Positions 20,289 to 28,988 of a stretch of 64,000 nucleotides of DNA are shown here, piece by piece. Both the position numbers and the translations under genes were made by a program. Source of the DNA: Eubacteriales bacterium (GTDB taxonomy: Bacteria; Bacillota; Clostridia; Oscillospirales; CAG-382); NCBI GenBank assembly GCA_028702135.1, contig JAQVPJ010000005.1:55626-119625 (forward strand), written 5' to 3'. The notes under the pieces were generated by a model. It did not search any database. It was not told the DNA's origin and saw nothing but the letters and a program-made list of their open reading frames with translations. Each line of letters opens with the position of its first letter. Position 1 is the first letter of the stretch.

Positions 20289-21888
20289 TATTTTTCTCCT
20301 TCATTCTGAAAATAATCTCGGAATACGCATTTTTGTCTTTCTCTGTTCTGTTTAAAACAGGACGTTTGAACTGCTCAATTATTTGCATTCCAGCCTTTTT
20401 TGCAATAGTTGGATATACATTATGTTTATCATTAGCAACGATAAACACGTTATGATCTGGCTTTAAAAATCGTTTGCAATTAATCAGAACACTCGCTATA
20501 TCATCAATGTATTTTTGAACTGATATACGATTTCTACCTTTTGCCATGGAACCTATTTCTAAGGAATCTTTGCGCTCAAAACCAAACAATTCGTACGCAT
20601 AAGCATGCTGTTCATGATAATCAATTAGTCCGACGTATGGTGGGCTACAAAAAATTCCGCTAATCTTGTTTTGATTAAATTGCTTTGAAAGATTTCCACC
20701 CAGTAAACTAATTTTGTCATCTAAATTCATCGTTGCAGAATCACCTGTAAAACAAAACTGAACAGTATTTGTTCGAATCGATGAAAACTGTTTTACTCTA
20801 TTTATGGTGTCATTGCTATATGTTTTCCACCATTTTAGAATGCTAAATAATGGTTTGCAGATTTTTTTATGCTTTGTGCAGTAGTAAGTGGTATAAATCG
20901 GCTCAATTAAAGTTGCCAAATCAGAGTGGGTTGTTGCTCTGCAAGATCTGATTGTACGTGATAAAATAATTTGTAGAATACATTTTATCGGATTATCATC
21001 AATCAATGAAATAAGAGAATTTACAAAATATATTTCTTTTCGTGCTGTGTCAAAATACCATTTGTCAATAAAACTCGTGTCTGATACATTTAAGCTTACG
21101 CCATATTTCGCCGCAATATTATTGAAAACAGGGAGAAACGCTCTTTCCTTTTCTAAAGCATATGAATTTTCATTTACTTGCTTGTTGTATACTGCTTTTC
21201 GAAATTCCGGCGATGGGAAATATTTACTGTTAAACTCATAAAGAGCTTGCAAAAGTTCCTCCTCAAAAGGTTGGACATTAAGCTGTTTTTCATAGTTTTC
21301 AAGTAGCTCGGTAATGGTTTTTACTTTCTCCTCGAATACTCCAATATTGTATTTTTGAATTTTACAATTAGAAATCTGTGAGTTAAATAATGAGATATCA
21401 ATACCGACAGCATGCATACCAAGCTCATTCGCTTGTACCAGTGTTGTCCCACTTCCACAAAACGGGTCCAGCACGATGTCACCTTCCGAAAAATATGTCT
21501 CTGTTTTGAAGTCATCGGTATGACTATCAAGAAAATATTCTACAAGTTGAGGTATATATTTTCCCTTGTATGGGTGAAGCCGATGTACATGTTTTGTCGT
21601 TTGCGCCTCGCTGTAGTTATCAAAAGATAATGCCCAGTTAATATCTTCTCCAAGTTTCATTTTCCACTCAATTTCACGTTTACCTACAAAGGAACGATAA
21701 TATGCATCAAGTTGTTCATTATCAACGAATACACCGTGGCCTGTGGAGAATCTGTCGATCCTTCCATATTGTACCAAGTAGTTAATATTTGACGGGGTAA
21801 CTTCTTTACCCACAATCGAAGAAGCATATTTTGCAGCCTCTTCAAAACTTAACATTTTTTTCATTATACTCTCCGTATGACTAATCAT
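20281..21888 (-). CDS. DNA methyltransferase of the Type II R-M system (N4-cytosine/N6-adenine type)
   Basis: 'VLDPFCGSGTTLVQANELGMHAVGIDIS' and 'GIFCSPPYVGLIDYHEQ'. Confidence 0.88.
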   Translation of the reverse strand: MISHTESIMKKMLSFEEAAKYASSIVGKEVTPSNINYLVQYGRIDRFSTGHGVFVDNEQLDAYYRSFVGKREIEWKMKLGEDINWALSFDNYSEAQTTKHVHRLHPYKGKYIPQLVEYFLDSHTDDFKTETYFSEGDIVLDPFCGSGTTLVQANELGMHAVGIDISLFNSQISNCKIQKYNIGVFEEKVKTITELLENYEKQLNVQPFEEELLQALYEFNSKYFPSPEFRKAVYNKQVNENSYALEKERAFLPVFNNIAAKYGVSLNVSDTSFIDKWYFDTARKEIYFVNSLISLIDDNPIKCILQIILSRTIRSCRATTHSDLATLIEPIYTTYYCTKHKKICKPLFSILKWWKTYSNDTINRVKQFSSIRTNTVQFCFTGDSATMNLDDKISLLGGNLSKQFNQNKISGIFCSPPYVGLIDYHEQHAYAYELFGFERKDSLEIGSMAKGRNRISVQKYIDDIASVLINCKRFLKPDHNVFIVANDKHNVYPTIAKKAGMQIIEQFKRPVLNRTEKDKNAYSEIIFRMKEKNNG

Positions 21889-22129
21889 TTTAGTTTATTT
21901 TTTTCGGTGGGACGAATCGAATCTATCCACTCAGTTTCTATGGCTTTATAGGTAATCTTGTTTTTATCGCAGAAGTTGATTATAAATATCATAGCTGTAT
22001 ATTTTGGTATAGTTCCGCCAGTTTCCCATCTTTTTACTGTGGAAAAAACAAATCCAATTCTTTTACAAAACCCTCTTGACTTAATAACGCTTTTTGACGA
22101 ATAAACTTAATATCATATGAAAATGCCAA
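21885..22129 (-). pseudogene. XRE-family HTH regulator, disrupted by an apparent 1-nt deletion
   Basis: Minus strand, TTG start after AGGAGG: 'MAFSYDIKFIRQKALLSQEGFVKEL' then, one frame over, 'GFVFSTVKRWETGGTIPKYTAMIFIINFCDKNKITYKAIETEWIDSIRPTEKNKLK*'; its TGA overlaps the MTase ATG (ATGA). Confidence 0.75.
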
Positions 22130-22328
22130 ATTCGAGTCCTCCTGTTTTTATAGCTTTATTATGGCATATGATAGCGTAATAATCAAGCATTTTCTTTTTA
22201 TGAATGATTATTTGATCGTTTTTCACTGTTTTTAGTTCAAATCAATCCTCTCTCATTTGTGACTGTTTTTGTAAAAAAAGGAAAATGTCCACAACAATTA
22301 TCATGCGTTCTCATATGGCAAAAAAAAA

Positions 22329-22406
22329 GATTCGTTCTCGCCTGCGTGCCCGTTCGAATCCCTGCAAAACCCAATAAAAAAGCCGGGACAAGCCCGGTTT
22401 TTTCTT
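22329..22406 (+). repeat. Degenerate copy of the structured repeat (50-bp internal deletion)
   Basis: GATTCGTTCTCGCCTGCG joined directly to TGCCCGTTCGAATCCCTGCAAAAC...CCCGGTTTTTT. Confidence 0.85.
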
Positions 22407-22548
22407 GGCGGAAAGAGAGGGATTCGTTCTCGCCTGTGGGCTCGGTCAGGGCACGTTCTGACAGTCCACCGGACTGTTATTCATTGCGTGCCCGTTCGAA
22501 TCCTTACAAAGTCCAATAAAAAAGCCGGGACAAGCCCGGTTTTTTCTT
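22407..22548 (+). repeat. 142-bp tandem repeat unit 1
   Basis: GGCGGAAAGAGAGGGATTCGTTCTCGCCTGTGGG...; next unit begins exactly 142 bp later. Confidence 0.95.
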
Positions 22549-22690
22549 GGCGGAAAGAGAGGGATTCGTTCTCGCCTGTGGGCTCGGTCAGGGCACGTTC
22601 TGACAGTCCACCGGACTGTTATTCATTGCGTGCCCGTTCGAATCCTTACAAAGTCCAATAAAAAAGCCGGGACAAGCCCGGTTTTTTCTT
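22549..22690 (+). repeat. 142-bp tandem repeat unit 2
   Basis: Appears identical to unit 1; tRNA-Ser 3' end begins 142 bp later. Confidence 0.95.
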
Positions 22691-22782
22691 GGCGGAAAGA
22701 GAGGGATTCGAACCCTCGGTCGGGTGTTACCCGAACACACGATTTCCAGTCGTGCGCCTTAGACCAGCTCAGCCATCTTTCC
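22690..22782 (-). tRNA. tRNA-Ser(GGA)
   Basis: Minus strand GGAAAGATGGCTGAGCTGGTCTAAGGCGCACGACTGGAAATCGTGTG...variable arm...GGGTTCGAATCCCTCTCTTTCCGCCA; anticodon GGA, encoded CCA. Confidence 0.95.
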
Positions 22783-23072
22783 GTGGCGTTATGTTCAAAG
22801 AAGCGAGATGTATTATAGCATACCGATTTTTCAAAGTCAACACTTTATGACATCATTTCCATATTTTGAAAGTATAATGTAATGACAAGAAAATAAGCGC
22901 TGGTATTTTATGTAATAAACAAATAAATACAAGGAAATTCGGATATTATTGTTCACCTTTTTATAAATAAGGAAAAAATCTCTTGATTTTTGATATTTAG
23001 TAGTATATAATGAAACCACAGATGGGAAGAATATAAACTTCCGAAATATTATTTTAGAAGGAGTTAATTTTT

Positions 23073-24542
23073 ATGAAAAAGATTATTTCATTTGCCATAA
23101 TTGCAATAATGATAAATGCAATTATGGCTTTGCCGGCTTCTGCGGTAACAGAAAATGCTCAGGTTGAGATTTCTTATGTAGACAGCGCGCCTTCTCTTGA
23201 CGGTGTTGTACAACCCGGAGAGTACAAGATGGTGATAAACAGCTCAAAGGTCGATACCGATGAGTTTATCTTTGCTCTCGACGAGGATAAGAGTGTAGAC
23301 TCGGACTTCTATATGGTATGGGATGACGAGAGCCTCTATATGGCTTGGGTTGTAAGAGCAGACGAGCATTTTCCGGTTGCTACCGATGTCGACTACAACA
23401 ACGATGGTGTCACCGGTGATGCTGCAGATCTCGGACATATGTGGAAGTACTCCTGCGTGCAGTTCATGTTATGCACAGGTGCTCCCAATAAGGATGAAGC
23501 AAAATATCAGACCGGACAATGGTCAGGTGACTACCTTGAGGTAGGTCTTTCGATATTGGCTAACAGTGAGAGCTATAAAGTTGCCTGGAGCAAACCGCTT
23601 AGCGGCCAGAACCTTACTACTGATGACTGGGATTTTGTCGGAAAGCGTGATGAAGAGAAGAAGACAACTACATATGAGGTAAGAATAGACTGGAACAAAT
23701 CGGGTATTACACAGGTTGGAAACGGTGTACAATTCGGTCTTACCTATGCGGTTTCCGACCAGGAGAATTATGATAACGAAAAGAGTATGCTCGAGTGGCA
23801 GGATGCTATACTCGACGGAAAGAAAATGGACGCAGGTGCGGTTATCACCCTTAAGGGTAAATCTGATGACAGCAAAACAGACATTTCTCAAAAAACCGAT
23901 GTCCTCACTCCCGGCAACTTTGAAGTGCCTGACGACGCAACCGAGATAGAAATCGACGCAATCAGAGCTGCAATCGCTCCTAAGAACGACCCTGCGATAC
24001 TTTCAACGATAATTGTTGAAACCGAGACGATTTCCTCAAAGAACGTCAAGGACACCTTGAATATTCTTTTAAAGCCGGTAGACGGCGAGGAGGACACCTT
24101 TGAGATTGCTTCATCGGAACAGGCATCCGGCACTATTCCCACATTCGACGATTTTGAAGACGGCGATATTATCATCGCATTTGACGCCACAAGCACATCA
24201 TTAGAAAATGCTTCAAAACTTGCAGTCGGTGATAAGCTTGTCTTCAAGGGATTTGACCTTGCAGAGGGCGAATATGCAAATTCGGATGCTCTTGTTTATG
24301 TATTGAGAGACCTCGCTGCCGATGTCAGCGACACATCCTCCGAAGTGAGCAACGAGAGCTCTAATGAGGATTCCAAGGAAGATTCAAAAGATACTAGTTC
24401 CAAACCCGAAGTTAAGGAAGATTCCAGCGAAGATGTACCCAACGGCGATAATAAAACATTATGGATTATAATCGTTGTTGTTGCTGTATTGGTAATCGGC
24501 GCTGCCGTATACTTCCTCGTAATTAAGAAAAAGAAGCAGTAA
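23073..24542 (+). CDS. Secreted, C-terminally membrane-anchored protein with CBM9/DOMON-like domain
   Basis: Signal peptide; 'PSLDGVVQPGEYKMVINSS...DFYMVWDDESLYMAWVVRADE'; Ser/Glu/Asp-rich linker and 'LWIIIVVVAVLVIGAAVYFLVIKKKKQ'. Confidence 0.7.
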   Translation: MKKIISFAIIAIMINAIMALPASAVTENAQVEISYVDSAPSLDGVVQPGEYKMVINSSKVDTDEFIFALDEDKSVDSDFYMVWDDESLYMAWVVRADEHFPVATDVDYNNDGVTGDAADLGHMWKYSCVQFMLCTGAPNKDEAKYQTGQWSGDYLEVGLSILANSESYKVAWSKPLSGQNLTTDDWDFVGKRDEEKKTTTYEVRIDWNKSGITQVGNGVQFGLTYAVSDQENYDNEKSMLEWQDAILDGKKMDAGAVITLKGKSDDSKTDISQKTDVLTPGNFEVPDDATEIEIDAIRAAIAPKNDPAILSTIIVETETISSKNVKDTLNILLKPVDGEEDTFEIASSEQASGTIPTFDDFEDGDIIIAFDATSTSLENASKLAVGDKLVFKGFDLAEGEYANSDALVYVLRDLAADVSDTSSEVSNESSNEDSKEDSKDTSSKPEVKEDSSEDVPNGDNKTLWIIIVVVAVLVIGAAVYFLVIKKKKQ

Positions 24543-24573
24543 AGCGATAAGTAATAATATGCTGTAAAACATA

Positions 24574-24610
24574 CCCGCCGAGTATACACATAGCTCGGCG
24601 GGGATTTTTT
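24574..24610 (+). terminator. Rho-independent terminator
   Basis: CCCGCCGAG-loop-CTCGGCGGG then TTTTTT. Confidence 0.85.
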
Positions 24611-24746
24611 AGACAGAAACAGCGTTATTTTACAAATATTTAAGCTGAATTTAATCTATGTACTTTATTTTGTAGTAAGATAGAGAATGTATAGATATGT
24701 ATTTTGTGCCGCAGCAATATTTTGAGTAGCAAAAGGAACAATAGAT

Positions 24747-25403
24747 ATGAAAAAGAGCATCATATGTTTGTCATTGATATTCACTTTTCTTTTAAGCGGA
24801 TGTGATAATAAAATCAAGCTTGAGGAAAAGGGAGCGAGCTTCTATGACAAGGAAAACGATATCCTGTATGTGCCCTGTGCCGAAAGAGCAGTCAGACCTC
24901 TTCAGGTCGGCGAGGAGTACGCTACCGACGGCAAACTGACTTATTATACAATTCCCTGGCAGGAGCCCAAGGAATTCATCTGCGACAACGTCGGGGGAGT
25001 CAGTATCGTTTACCGGGCCTCAACGATTGAGGATATTACGGTGAACAACTTTAATCCGATAGCGATAAGGGTATATATGGAGGGATTGAGCTCCCGGTAC
25101 CTTACAACCTTCTATTGCGAACAGAAGTATCTTGACGAAGAAGATAAAAATCCCAACTTGCAGGACGACAGTGAGCTTGTGTATTCGATAAGGGATTCAC
25201 TGATATATGATGAGAAGGTTTCGGTTACGGCGGAGCTTACGGATAAAATGTATTATCTTCGCCTTTTGTCTGCGGATTACCCGGGGTTATATTACACGGT
25301 AGTGTATGTTACCGATGTAAATGGCGAGCAGTATCTTCTTGACAGGGGAACAAATCAATATGTCCTGGCGCGTGACGATCTTGTGGCAAGGATGGGCTTT
25401 TGA
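24747..25403 (+). CDS. Putative lipoprotein
   Basis: 'LSLIFTFLLSGCDNK' lipobox; stop overlaps the next gene's start. Confidence 0.65.
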   Translation: MKKSIICLSLIFTFLLSGCDNKIKLEEKGASFYDKENDILYVPCAERAVRPLQVGEEYATDGKLTYYTIPWQEPKEFICDNVGGVSIVYRASTIEDITVNNFNPIAIRVYMEGLSSRYLTTFYCEQKYLDEEDKNPNLQDDSELVYSIRDSLIYDEKVSVTAELTDKMYYLRLLSADYPGLYYTVVYVTDVNGEQYLLDRGTNQYVLARDDLVARMGF

Positions 25404-25834
25404 TGATCGAGCTGCAAATTCTTGAACCGCGTTTTGTCGACGGTGCATATGAGGTTGAAAGGCTGTGCCTTGCGGAGGGATGGTCTAAATCCGCGATAAA
25501 CGACTTGATCTGCCGCGAGGATGCTTTATATATTGTTGCGGTGGATGGCGATAAGGTATGCGGTATTGCCGGAATGTATATCGTACTCGGGGAAGGGCAG
25601 ATTACCAATGTAGCCGTACTGCCGGAATACAGGAGGCGCGGGATTGGCAAAAGAATTTTCGGAGAACTGATAAAACGAGGATTAGCACATGGTGTGAGCG
25701 TATTCACGCTTGAGGTCGATCCCTGCAATACAGCCGCCATAAGGCTCTATGGCGGTTTCGGTTTTATAGAAGCGGGTCGGCGTAAGGGTTTGCATGACGG
25801 AACCGGCGCTGTGATAATGAACTATTCGCCCTAA
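25400..25834 (+). CDS. rimI: GNAT acetyltransferase, ribosomal-protein alanine N-acetyltransferase-like
   Basis: 'ITNVAVLPEYRRRGIGKRIFGELIKRGLAHGVSVFTLEVDPCNTAAIRLYGGFGF'; adjacent to tsaD. Confidence 0.85.
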   Translation: MMIELQILEPRFVDGAYEVERLCLAEGWSKSAINDLICREDALYIVAVDGDKVCGIAGMYIVLGEGQITNVAVLPEYRRRGIGKRIFGELIKRGLAHGVSVFTLEVDPCNTAAIRLYGGFGFIEAGRRKGLHDGTGAVIMNYSP

Positions 25835-25881
25835 ACAATTAGTAGAGTGATTTATCTACACATAATTAAGGAGAAAAAAGC

Positions 25882-26892
25882 ATGTTGATACTGGGTATCG
25901 AATCCTCCTGCGACGAAACTGCGGCTTCGGTGGTCAGGGACGGCAGAGAGATTTTATCTAATATTGTAGCCTCGCAGGCGGATATGCACGCGCTTTACGG
26001 AGGTGTGGTGCCCGAAATTGCGTCACGCGCACACACGGAAGCAATATACGGAGTTGTAGAGAATGCTCTGAGCGAAGCATCGTTATCACTTACGGATATC
26101 GATGCGATCGCGGTGACATACGCACCCGGCCTGATAGGAGCGCTGTTGACGGGATTGTCCTTTGCAAAGGGGTTGTCCTATTCTTCGGAAATACCGTTGA
26201 CGCCGGTACATCATATAAGAGGGCACGTCGCCGCTAACTATCTCGCTTTTCCCGAACTCAAGCCGCCGTTTATTGCGCTTGTAGTTTCGGGAGGACATAC
26301 CTCGTTATTAAAAGTTTGCGACTATACGGATTATGTTTTGGTTGGTCAGACGCGCGACGATGCCGCAGGAGAGGCATTTGATAAAGCGGCAAGGGTACTC
26401 GGGCTACCGTATCCCGGTGGTGCAGCGATGGACAAGCTCGCTTCCAAGGGTAATAAAAAGGCGGTAAGGTTTACCGTAAGCAATGTTGACGGAGCCGAAT
26501 ACGATTTTTCTTTTTCGGGTTTAAAAACCTCGGTAATAAATTATGTCCATACGGAAACATCGAGAGGAAGGGAGCTTGATGACGCTTTTATTGCCGATAC
26601 CGCCGCATCCTATACCGATGCACTTGTAAGGACTATAACTTCCCGTCTTGAGCTGTTATTGCAGCGGGATTCCTCTATGCCGATTGTGCTTGCCGGAGGA
26701 GTCGCGGCTAATTCACATCTGAGAAATGCAGTAGATGTGCTTTCGCAGAGTTACGGTGTGGGCTGTTATATGCCTCCGCTCACCTTATGCGGCGACAATG
26801 CGGCAATGATCGCAGCACAGGGTTTTTATGAGTGCCAAAAGGGTGTTTATGCACCGCTCAGGCAAAACGCATATGCGACAAAAAGCGTATAG
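25882..26892 (+). CDS. tsaD: tRNA N6-threonylcarbamoyladenosine synthase subunit TsaD
   Basis: 'ILGIESSCDETAASVV', 'HHIRGHVAANYL', 'LVVSGGHTSL', 'GGVAANSHLR'. Confidence 0.95.
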   Translation: MLILGIESSCDETAASVVRDGREILSNIVASQADMHALYGGVVPEIASRAHTEAIYGVVENALSEASLSLTDIDAIAVTYAPGLIGALLTGLSFAKGLSYSSEIPLTPVHHIRGHVAANYLAFPELKPPFIALVVSGGHTSLLKVCDYTDYVLVGQTRDDAAGEAFDKAARVLGLPYPGGAAMDKLASKGNKKAVRFTVSNVDGAEYDFSFSGLKTSVINYVHTETSRGRELDDAFIADTAASYTDALVRTITSRLELLLQRDSSMPIVLAGGVAANSHLRNAVDVLSQSYGVGCYMPPLTLCGDNAAMIAAQGFYECQKGVYAPLRQNAYATKSV

Positions 26893-26942
26893 CTTTTATC
26901 AGCTTGTAACAGATATTGCGAATAATCAATAATACATAATGT

Positions 26943-27059
26943 TTATGCACAAAATGTGGAAAAGTATGTGGATAACAGGTGGTTTTGTATAAAAAGTATC
27001 AGAAAATAATCGTTTTAACCCGCAATATCGGTGGATAACCATGTGGAAAGTGTGGAAGC
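26943..27059. promoter_or_regulatory. Cluster of DnaA-box-like 9-mers
   Basis: TTATGCACA 26943-26951; TGTGGAAAA 26955-26963; TGTGGATAA 26967-26975; GGTGGATAA 27030-27038; TGTGGAAAG 27042-27050; TGTGGAAGC 27051-27059. Confidence 0.45.
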
Positions 27060-27191
27060 CATAATATCGAACAAGTGAAAAACGGCTATATTATGTAAAC
27101 GAAACCACGATAAAATCACCATATAATGACAAACAAACCGGCAAATATTGCCGGTTTGTGCCAAAATATGAAATGGCGATTTTATATGAAA

Positions 27192-27887
27192 TCAGTCGAT
27201 ATCCGACGGACCGCCGAGAAATTTAATCGCACGTTCCACTGCGTCTTTTGAATTATTCCACGGCTCTTTTTCATATCGGTAATCGAATTTTTTACAGAAC
27301 CAGGAAACATCCTCGGATAATTGGGAAATATAACCCGATATTATCTTATCCGTGTCCTTTACAAATAGCTCATATTGCTTTTTACCCATAGAATTATTAG
27401 CAGTTCTCAGGAGCCTTTTATAATGTGGAAGACAAATAACTTTTTTTGAATTGAACATTTTTAAGAATTCGGGTTCTTTTTCATACAGATATACTGCCGT
27501 TGAGACCATTTTTGAGAACTTTTCGTCTATCTGCTCACATATATAGCAGCTATGTTCAAGCTTTTCAATGCGTTCTGCAGGTTTTGAGCCTATATCCTTT
27601 GATAAAAAGCCGCCTGTTTTCAACTCTTTTGCAAGCTCGGCAATATGGCTTTCCAGCATAAGAGCAAGGCTTAGACGGTTCTTGTAGGCGAACATTTTCT
27701 CATAATGATTGACGCAGAAGCCTTTTTTGTTGGTCATTATTCTTATATCCGGCTCCATCATTGCTGCGCCTAAAATCGCATCAAGCTCGATTTTCTCGAG
27801 TTTTTTATACAAAAAGCAAAACGGGCATTCATCGCCGCTCTGTTCAAATGCTTCGTTTACCGGTATGGTATATATCTTCTCCTGCAT
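27192..27887 (-). CDS. DUF6062-type protein with paired Cys motifs
   Basis: 'SGDECPFCFLYKKLEKIELDAILGAAMMEPDIRIMTNKKGFCVNHYEKM', 'HSCYICEQIDEKF'. Confidence 0.7.
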   Translation of the reverse strand: MQEKIYTIPVNEAFEQSGDECPFCFLYKKLEKIELDAILGAAMMEPDIRIMTNKKGFCVNHYEKMFAYKNRLSLALMLESHIAELAKELKTGGFLSKDIGSKPAERIEKLEHSCYICEQIDEKFSKMVSTAVYLYEKEPEFLKMFNSKKVICLPHYKRLLRTANNSMGKKQYELFVKDTDKIISGYISQLSEDVSWFCKKFDYRYEKEPWNNSKDAVERAIKFLGGPSDID

Positions 27888-27970
27888 AATATCTTCTCCT
27901 TTATATGATATGAAAATTATACAGCAAAAAAGCCTAATTTACAAGCATAAACCAAAAGACTGGATAAATT

Positions 27971-28810
27971 ATGAAAATAATAACGGAAAATAACAACATA
28001 ATAATCAGCTCATGCAGCAATTTCGACCTGAGTCAGACTTTTGAATGCGGTCAATGTTTCCGCTTTGAAAAAATCGAAGACGGTCTTTACAGCGGAGTTG
28101 CAAACGGCAGACTGATTAAAATAAAGCAGGACGGAGATACCGTAACTCTGTATGATGTCAACGAGCAGGAGTTCGACGAAAAATGGAGGAGCTTTTTTGA
28201 CCTCGACAGGGATTACGGAGCCATAATAAAGGAGCTGTCCTTTGACAGCATAATAAAAGCCGCTATAAAAGCGGCAGGTGGTATTCGCATTTTAAAACAA
28301 GACGGCTGGGAGGTTCTCTGCTCGTTTATAATATCCCAAAACAATAATATCCCGAGAATAAAAAAAATAATCGCTTCTCTTTGTATGCTCCTCGGGGAGG
28401 AGATATCCGATGGAGTATATACTTTTCCCAGTGCGGAGAGGGTTGTAAAAGCGGGGGTTGAGGGTATCGCTCCGATAAGAAGCGGTTTCCGCGCAAAATA
28501 CATAATAGACGCGGCGCAAAAAGTTTTCAGCGGGGAGATTAACCTCGAAACGCTTGCGGAACTTGAATACAGTCTGGCAAAAAAGGAATTGATGAAAATC
28601 AAGGGAGTGGGCGAAAAGGTAGCAGACTGCACTTTGCTGTTCGGCTTTGGATTTTGCGAAGCGTTCCCGCGTGATGTATGGGTAAAGAGGGTGATAGAAA
28701 AATACTACGAAGACGGATTCACCCCCGGATATTTTGGTAAAAACGCGGGAATCGCACAGCAATACCTGTTTTATTACGAGCGCAGTATCGGCAAAAATAC
28801 CAAGGCTTAA
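27971..28810 (+). CDS. ogg: 8-oxoguanine DNA glycosylase (HhH-GPD, Ogg-type)
   Basis: 'LSQTFECGQCFRFEK', 'LCSFIISQNNNIPRIKKII', 'LMKIKGVGEKVADCTLLFGFG...FPRDVWVKRV'. Confidence 0.92.
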   Translation: MKIITENNNIIISSCSNFDLSQTFECGQCFRFEKIEDGLYSGVANGRLIKIKQDGDTVTLYDVNEQEFDEKWRSFFDLDRDYGAIIKELSFDSIIKAAIKAAGGIRILKQDGWEVLCSFIISQNNNIPRIKKIIASLCMLLGEEISDGVYTFPSAERVVKAGVEGIAPIRSGFRAKYIIDAAQKVFSGEINLETLAELEYSLAKKELMKIKGVGEKVADCTLLFGFGFCEAFPRDVWVKRVIEKYYEDGFTPGYFGKNAGIAQQYLFYYERSIGKNTKA

Positions 28811-28899
28811 TTGCCTGCAAGATATGAATACAGCAGCATGATAACCGTCATTATTACCGCAGGTGTAATCACATAGAGAAGCTTTTTAAGACGGTTCAT
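28807..28899 (-). CDS. Candidate 30-aa single-TM microprotein
   Basis: MNRLKKLLYVITPAVIMTVIMLLYSYLAGN after GGGGGAAAA 5-7 nt upstream; overlaps the ogg stop. Confidence 0.35.
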   Translation of the reverse strand: MNRLKKLLYVITPAVIMTVIMLLYSYLAGN

Positions 28900-28988
28900 A
28901 AACAGTTTTCCCCCATACAATTTATTTGGCTTTACATGGTTATTATTACCTGTTTTTACCCGAAAAATACAAAATATTGATTTTTCCA

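Noticed and set aside
22329-22690. CRISPR array or integron attC cassette array
   Set aside because: Only 142-bp near-identical units with no short-repeat/unique-spacer alternation; no cas genes, no integron integrase, no attC core (GTTRRRY) arrangement recognised.
22259-22818. ORFs 22259..22519 and 22630..22818 (...SWRKERDSNPRSGVTRTHDFQSCALDQLSHLS...)
   Set aside because: Translations of the repeat array and the antisense strand of tRNA-Ser; not proteins.
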